The notes under the pieces were generated by a model. That model was not told where the DNA came from. It saw only the letters and a program-made list of their open reading frames with translations, and ran no database searches. From Cellvibrionaceae bacterium (GTDB lineage Bacteria; Pseudomonadota; Gammaproteobacteria; Pseudomonadales; Cellvibrionaceae): a stretch of DNA of 10,047 nucleotides. The translations under genes were made by a program, and so were the position numbers. The stretch is taken from positions 1 through 10,047 of the forward strand of contig JAGKXD010000133.1 of the NCBI GenBank assembly GCA_021151525.1. The letters are read 5' to 3'. The first letter of the stretch is position 1, and each line of letters begins with the position of its first letter. Shown here piece by piece: positions 7,801 through 10,047 of this stretch.

Positions 7801-9825
7801 CAGGGTAAACGGGCGCTTGGTTAAATCGTGCAGATCATGCACAGATTTCACCATCTCAATAATGGTGGCTGGGTCTATACCCGGTAACGCATGGCGAAGG
7901 TAGTTGGTAATTTGCTCCTCGGTTAAGGGCAGCATTACCATGGTTTCTATATCATCCGCACTAACACCGCCGCGTTCTTGCCCGGTGAAGTGATCTTTTT
8001 GGCGATCCAGGGTTTTGAAATATTGGCTTCGGCATCTAAGCAACATTTTTACCGGTTGTTTGCTGTTAGCTTTTAGTTCCGTTTGGAATTTATAGAGTTG
8101 ATCGGTAAAGATGCGACCATCAGATTCGGATAGTTTTACCAGTACTTCATCCAATCCATCAAATATCAACACCACACCCGACAGGTTTGCCCAGCGTTCA
8201 ATATCGCTGGTGGTGAACTCCTCGCTGGAATCACTTTTTAGCCAACCAAAGCGAATACAATCGTTAATAATATCTGGAAAATGAAACCCGTCTGCCAGTG
8301 TTTTGCTGGTTACATGGCGCAAATCAAAGTAGAGAGGAACGGGTAATAGCCTATTTTGCGTTAGCAGTGACCGCAGCTGTTTATCAAACAATTGGCAACT
8401 GATGGTTTTACCCATGCCATATTCACCCAGTATTGCAAACACTGATTTCGACTGGGGTTCTTGTGCCCAATCCAATAACCTGGCCACCACTGGAATACCA
8501 TTGGTGTGCTCTTGCTCCAGCAATCCTAATTGTTCTTTTTTTAAGGTTGTGGGTAGCGCACGCGCATCTTTTACTAGAGCGCGTTCATCTACTTCATGTA
8601 AGTTTGTGTAATTGGCGGTGTAATCATGGAAATTTTTTAACGAATGTTTGGTGCGTAGCGTTTCTGATGAAGAGACTTTTTTAGTTGGATAGAGATTGCC
8701 GAATTCCAAAGCGGCTTTTACTAGGCGAGCGGCATTCTCTGCGGCAATTTTTTGATTCGTATCTTTATTGTTGCCTGTGTTGCCATCGGCAAAATCACAA
8801 ATGCCTTTGACCACAATCCAATCCGTTTTGGATGCTTCACAGGCATGGAAAATTCCTGAACCTTCCATTTCACCACCAATAGCTTCAGGATTAATCTTTA
8901 ATAGTTGGTCGCGGTAATTTTCGTTATCAATCAGTTTATCGCCACTAAACATACTGCCAAGATGGCGTTTTGCGTATTCAGCACTGTTGTTTGCATTCAG
9001 GTAAGTATTTAACTGGTGAAACCAATCGCGTAAGTATTTTGAGGCAGGCGGGCGAGGCCCGCGTGGAGTAATACTGCCATCTTTATTTATTCGCGCCAGC
9101 TCATAGGTGGTGATGGATTCCGAAATGAGCACTTCGCCAATCTGTTGCTTTTCACTGTTGATGCCAAACGCAATACCCAGAGCAATAACCGCGTTGGGAT
9201 GAAAAACTTCAATCGCTATCTCTGCCGATTTCTTTGCCTCTATGGTGGCTTGGCGAGAATGGATTAGCACCAAATTCTGCCCACCGTGTTTGCCCAGTTG
9301 GTAATAAACACGGTTGTGCCCCTCCATTCGTACCGCAGGGGGATTGGGGCAAAAACACCTTAAGGTTTGCGCCAGTTCATGCTCGTTAAACGTAATCAGC
9401 ACTATGTCCACATCCAGCATCGGCAGGTCCAGCGTCGACCGGGCCAGCTGGCGTTGCTCCAGCTGATCCTCGGGAATTGCATCCAATTGAGGGGTATGGG
9501 GAATAGGGGGCTGTACGGGTTCTGCCTCAAACCAGCAGTCACGCTTATCGCCAGCTTTCTTGTCTGCCGTTATGGCGAGGCGCGCCCTGCTGCCCTGCGC
9601 CCCCAATTCATCGTTGATTTGTTTGATAAACCGGTTGAAGGATGCGTTAGCACTACCTTTTTCACTTTGTGGATAGAGTTCGTCGCGAATCTGCCCCAGG
9701 TTTACCAGGCCATCCTCTGACATCAGCTCAAAAAACGTCTCCATTTGGCGAATGACCCCTGTTTTCAGTGAGTTACGAATCTTGCCAAATGCAGTAAGCG
9801 CCAGATTTTTGTTCAACCGCTGCAT
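4840..9825 (-). CDS. NLR-like immune sensor: PNP-type effector, NACHT ATPase, pentapeptide repeats, 14 WD40 repeats
   Basis: A 1661-residue multidomain STAND protein, probably a single-gene antiphage system. Residues about 1-105 look like a small winged-helix-type segment. Residues about 138-380 are a nucleoside-phosphorylase (PNP/MTA-SAH nucleosidase-like) domain, with the Gly-rich GIAFGI, the ribose-binding EMEG at 319-322 and KGICDFAD at 340-347 (Asp344 as the catalytic acid). The NACHT ATPase follows: Walker A GEYGMGKT at 467-474, Walker B LIFDGLDE at 553-560, sensor-like LLRCRSQYF at about 595-603, and the downstream FSHTSLQEYF motif (His798). Pentapeptide repeats lie at about 887-983, and fourteen WD40 repeats at about 1020-1618. 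The tail contains an AWRYF motif, which I associate with bacterial WD40 proteins. The frame extends to TTG (9858) and ATG (9849), but the ATG at 9825 has GAGGGA 6 bases upstream, and the other starts fall inside or beside the promoter. The enzymatic target (ATP, NAD or another nucleoside) is inferred, not visible. Confidence 0.93.
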   Translation of the reverse strand: MQRLNKNLALTAFGKIRNSLKTGVIRQMETFFELMSEDGLVNLGQIRDELYPQSEKGSANASFNRFIKQINDELGAQGSRARLAITADKKAGDKRDCWFEAEPVQPPIPHTPQLDAIPEDQLEQRQLARSTLDLPMLDVDIVLITFNEHELAQTLRCFCPNPPAVRMEGHNRVYYQLGKHGGQNLVLIHSRQATIEAKKSAEIAIEVFHPNAVIALGIAFGINSEKQQIGEVLISESITTYELARINKDGSITPRGPRPPASKYLRDWFHQLNTYLNANNSAEYAKRHLGSMFSGDKLIDNENYRDQLLKINPEAIGGEMEGSGIFHACEASKTDWIVVKGICDFADGNTGNNKDTNQKIAAENAARLVKAALEFGNLYPTKKVSSSETLRTKHSLKNFHDYTANYTNLHEVDERALVKDARALPTTLKKEQLGLLEQEHTNGIPVVARLLDWAQEPQSKSVFAILGEYGMGKTISCQLFDKQLRSLLTQNRLLPVPLYFDLRHVTSKTLADGFHFPDIINDCIRFGWLKSDSSEEFTTSDIERWANLSGVVLIFDGLDEVLVKLSESDGRIFTDQLYKFQTELKANSKQPVKMLLRCRSQYFKTLDRQKDHFTGQERGGVSADDIETMVMLPLTEEQITNYLRHALPGIDPATIIEMVKSVHDLHDLTKRPFTLKLVSEFFSALEEDRKTGKSISGVSLYRRVVDRWLDRDDGKHQIKSDHKLQLASHLAALLWKQKQSALPAKEIEDWFMGWLMDNPTIAFRYKTVEPELLEEDLRTATFLCREDDEQGSRFRFSHTSLQEYFLANYLLQAISDNKPEAWAIAKPSRETLVFLAQLLAESENKPRLSKLSEWRKIYRQGTSENLLHYGLVAYELGFSLPVLSGIQLTGADLTELVIKASANKPVSLEGANFSGANLRRAKFSFVNSDGANFSAAILDNAEFDQCQLNHTQWTQVVMTATRFFRCSLSGAKFKNSKITRSRFMLCKSYPEELLNNQECLIDKPHTADLHTRYSTAGLFGKITTFTATNDGRYLILALTTHELRQYDIVTGECVFEFIEHQASVNFLALSQNDHYLVSVSSDNIIRKWDMATGKCLLKLELDLPEGTTVRSLALNANGDCLATNSTEYAIALWDLASGRKAFELVGHHSWVNCCSFSQDGLFLVSGSSDRTLRKWDLATGKCVFEYRGHQGLVSSCSLSLDGLKLLSRSEDKSVRLWNLATGECERELIGYENSVSTCAFSADGHFMVSGSEDGSLRKWDIKTGECVREFLGHTGVIRGLALSKDGSFLVSGEISSKGLQTLNLRRWDMSSGECIREFNWENNSVWPICAINSDGSNIVTISSTDNKIMLWDMGTGGLIRQFIGHTARITSCIFSKDGRYLISSSYDKSLRQWEIDTGECVNEFVGPQNMLMSCALSDDGRYLVSGSMCGSLLLWDVASGKFLRKFYWRDDGAIVNCALSPDGRYAVSISDAANVILWDIESGNEVRRFYGRGNVIRCCTFSSDGCYLITGSSYGVLQQWDLNKDDHIYEFIGHKNRVTSCAVSADGRYLVSSSYDHHIRQWDLNTGKCMREFIGHSGRTTGCTLSADGRYLVSSSNDGTVRYWSLETGEAIKVIFHAPESNYLVTDGKQQTILAKSEYAWRYFNGYFTNEKGEQDSFPVI
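4969..6771 (-). repeat. Fourteen tandem WD40 repeats (coding), two seven-bladed propellers
   Basis: The WD-position aromatic residue (Trp, or Tyr in the first) recurs at residues 1046, 1088, 1133, 1175, 1217, 1259, 1307, 1351, 1393, 1435, 1478, 1520, 1562 and 1604. The spacing is 42 in most cases and 43-48 where a loop is longer. The typical unit reads DGRYLVSxSxD, RxWDxxTGxC, xEFxGHxxxV. Fourteen units equal exactly two seven-bladed beta-propellers. The repeats have diverged at DNA level, so this is an old array and not a recent expansion. In STAND proteins such propellers form the ligand-sensing end. Confidence 0.9.
6877..7167 (-). repeat. Pentapeptide-repeat segment (coding) linking NACHT and WD40 parts
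   Basis: Residues about 887-983 of the giant protein contain degenerate A(D/N)(L/F)xx units such as GADLT, GANFS, GANLR, RAKFS, GANFS, NAEFD and GAKFK. These fold into a right-handed quadrilateral beta-helix in known pentapeptide proteins. Here it probably acts as a rigid spacer or an additional sensing surface. The latter half is degenerate (Thr/Arg/Cys-rich), so the exact boundary is uncertain. Confidence 0.75.
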
Positions 9826-9851
9826 AACTCTTCCCTCAACCCTAGCCATAG

Positions 9852-9886
9852 TGACCAAAATATAATCTGCCCTTATAGTTTGGTCA
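9852..9886. promoter_or_regulatory. 35-base imperfect palindrome over the NACHT-gene promoter (operator candidate)
   Basis: The left arm TGACCAAAATATAA (9852-9865) and the right arm TTATAGTTTGGTCA (9873-9886) are inverted repeats matching at 13 of 14 positions, around the 7-base centre TCTGCCC. The element covers nearly all of the predicted -35 to -10 region of the giant gene, so a dimeric repressor bound here would block RNA polymerase. The binding protein is unknown. Confidence 0.7.
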
Positions 9887-9887
9887 G
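9859..9887 (-). promoter_or_regulatory. Predicted sigma-70 promoter of the NACHT-WD40 gene
   Basis: Reading the minus strand, CTGACC (9887-9882, 4 of 6 to TTGACA) is followed after exactly 17 bases by TATATT (9864-9859, 5 of 6 to TATAAT). Transcription would begin near 9852, leaving a leader of about 27 bases before the preferred ATG at 9825. This also argues against the in-frame TTG at 9858 and ATG at 9849 as starts. Confidence 0.6.
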
Positions 9888-10047
9888 CCCAATATTGTTT
9901 GATATGTTTGAATTGTGTTTGATAAAAGATATGGAGTTGATAGATGTGGCTTTACGCCTCAAATACAAAGAAAAATGCATTTTGTATACATATGTCTATT
10001 CACATGTATAGATTTTCCATTTTTCTATACACATAAAAGTAATGTGT
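9888..10047. other. AT-rich upstream region with repeated TATACA motifs
   Basis: No gene is supported here. The inverted repeat TATACATATG (9985-9994) and CACATGTATA (10001-10010) matches at 9 of 10 positions around a 6-base centre. A third related word, TATACACATA, lies at 10026-10035. This pattern suggests binding sites for a regulator or the promoter zone of a gene beyond the right edge. A 35-codon plus-strand frame (9904-10011) has no ribosome-binding site. Confidence 0.4.

Noticed and set aside
9826..9858. Starts of the giant gene at TTG 9858 or ATG 9849.
   Set aside because: They fall inside or beside the predicted promoter and palindrome and lack a ribosome-binding site; the ATG at 9825 has GAGGGA at good spacing.
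9904..10011. A 35-codon plus-strand frame beginning ATG TTT GAA upstream of the NLR gene, possibly a small antitoxin-like or regulator gene.
   Set aside because: No ribosome-binding site, no recognisable motif, and it lies in AT-rich DNA where such frames occur by chance.

Overview
The window looks like chromosomal DNA of a Gram-negative bacterium, most likely a gammaproteobacterium. It carries tripartite-type MacB-like export genes, a PEP-CTERM surface protein (known from Gram-negative exopolysaccharide producers), moderate GC and clear Shine-Dalgarno sites. A Cellvibrio-like marine or soil relative is my impression from overall style only, not something the sequence proves.

Left part (1-3527, all minus strand): an array of MacB/FtsX-type ABC export genes. 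In transcription order these are a permease (3527-2277), a second permease (2266-1004), a 236-base gap, a MacB/LolD-type ATPase (767-39), and the first 11 codons of a third, closely related permease (33-1) running off the edge. The two complete permeases are 10 bases apart and probably translationally coupled. The ATPase and the third permease are 5 bases apart. Together they should form an inner-membrane ATPase/permease assembly that works on periplasmic or envelope substrates, probably with an adaptor protein and a TolC-like channel encoded outside the window.

Middle (3528-4127): about 600 bases without a convincing gene. It holds a strong minus-strand intrinsic terminator hairpin (3755-3779) with no obvious gene feeding it and with a competing upstream hairpin, so it may be a leader attenuator for the permease operon or the end of a small RNA. 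An AT-rich stretch with an 18-bp palindrome follows. A plus-strand gene for a 213-residue secreted PEP-CTERM protein (4128-4769) comes next.

Right part (4784-10047): a self-contained unit formed by one giant minus-strand gene (9825-4840, 1661 residues). It has a recognisable promoter overlapped by a 35-base imperfect palindrome on one side and a bidirectional terminator on the other. The protein reads as an NLR-like (STAND/NACHT) immune sensor. From the N terminus it has a small possibly winged-helix segment, a nucleoside-phosphorylase-like (PNP/MTAN) effector with its key Met-Glu and Asp residues, a NACHT ATPase, a helical arm, pentapeptide repeats, and fourteen WD40 repeats (two seven-bladed propellers). 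By analogy with bacterial Avs/bNACHT proteins and the ATP-cleaving PNP-family immune effectors, it is a strong candidate single-gene antiphage system that would destroy a nucleotide or nucleoside when the propellers sense an invader. This is the most interesting item in the window.
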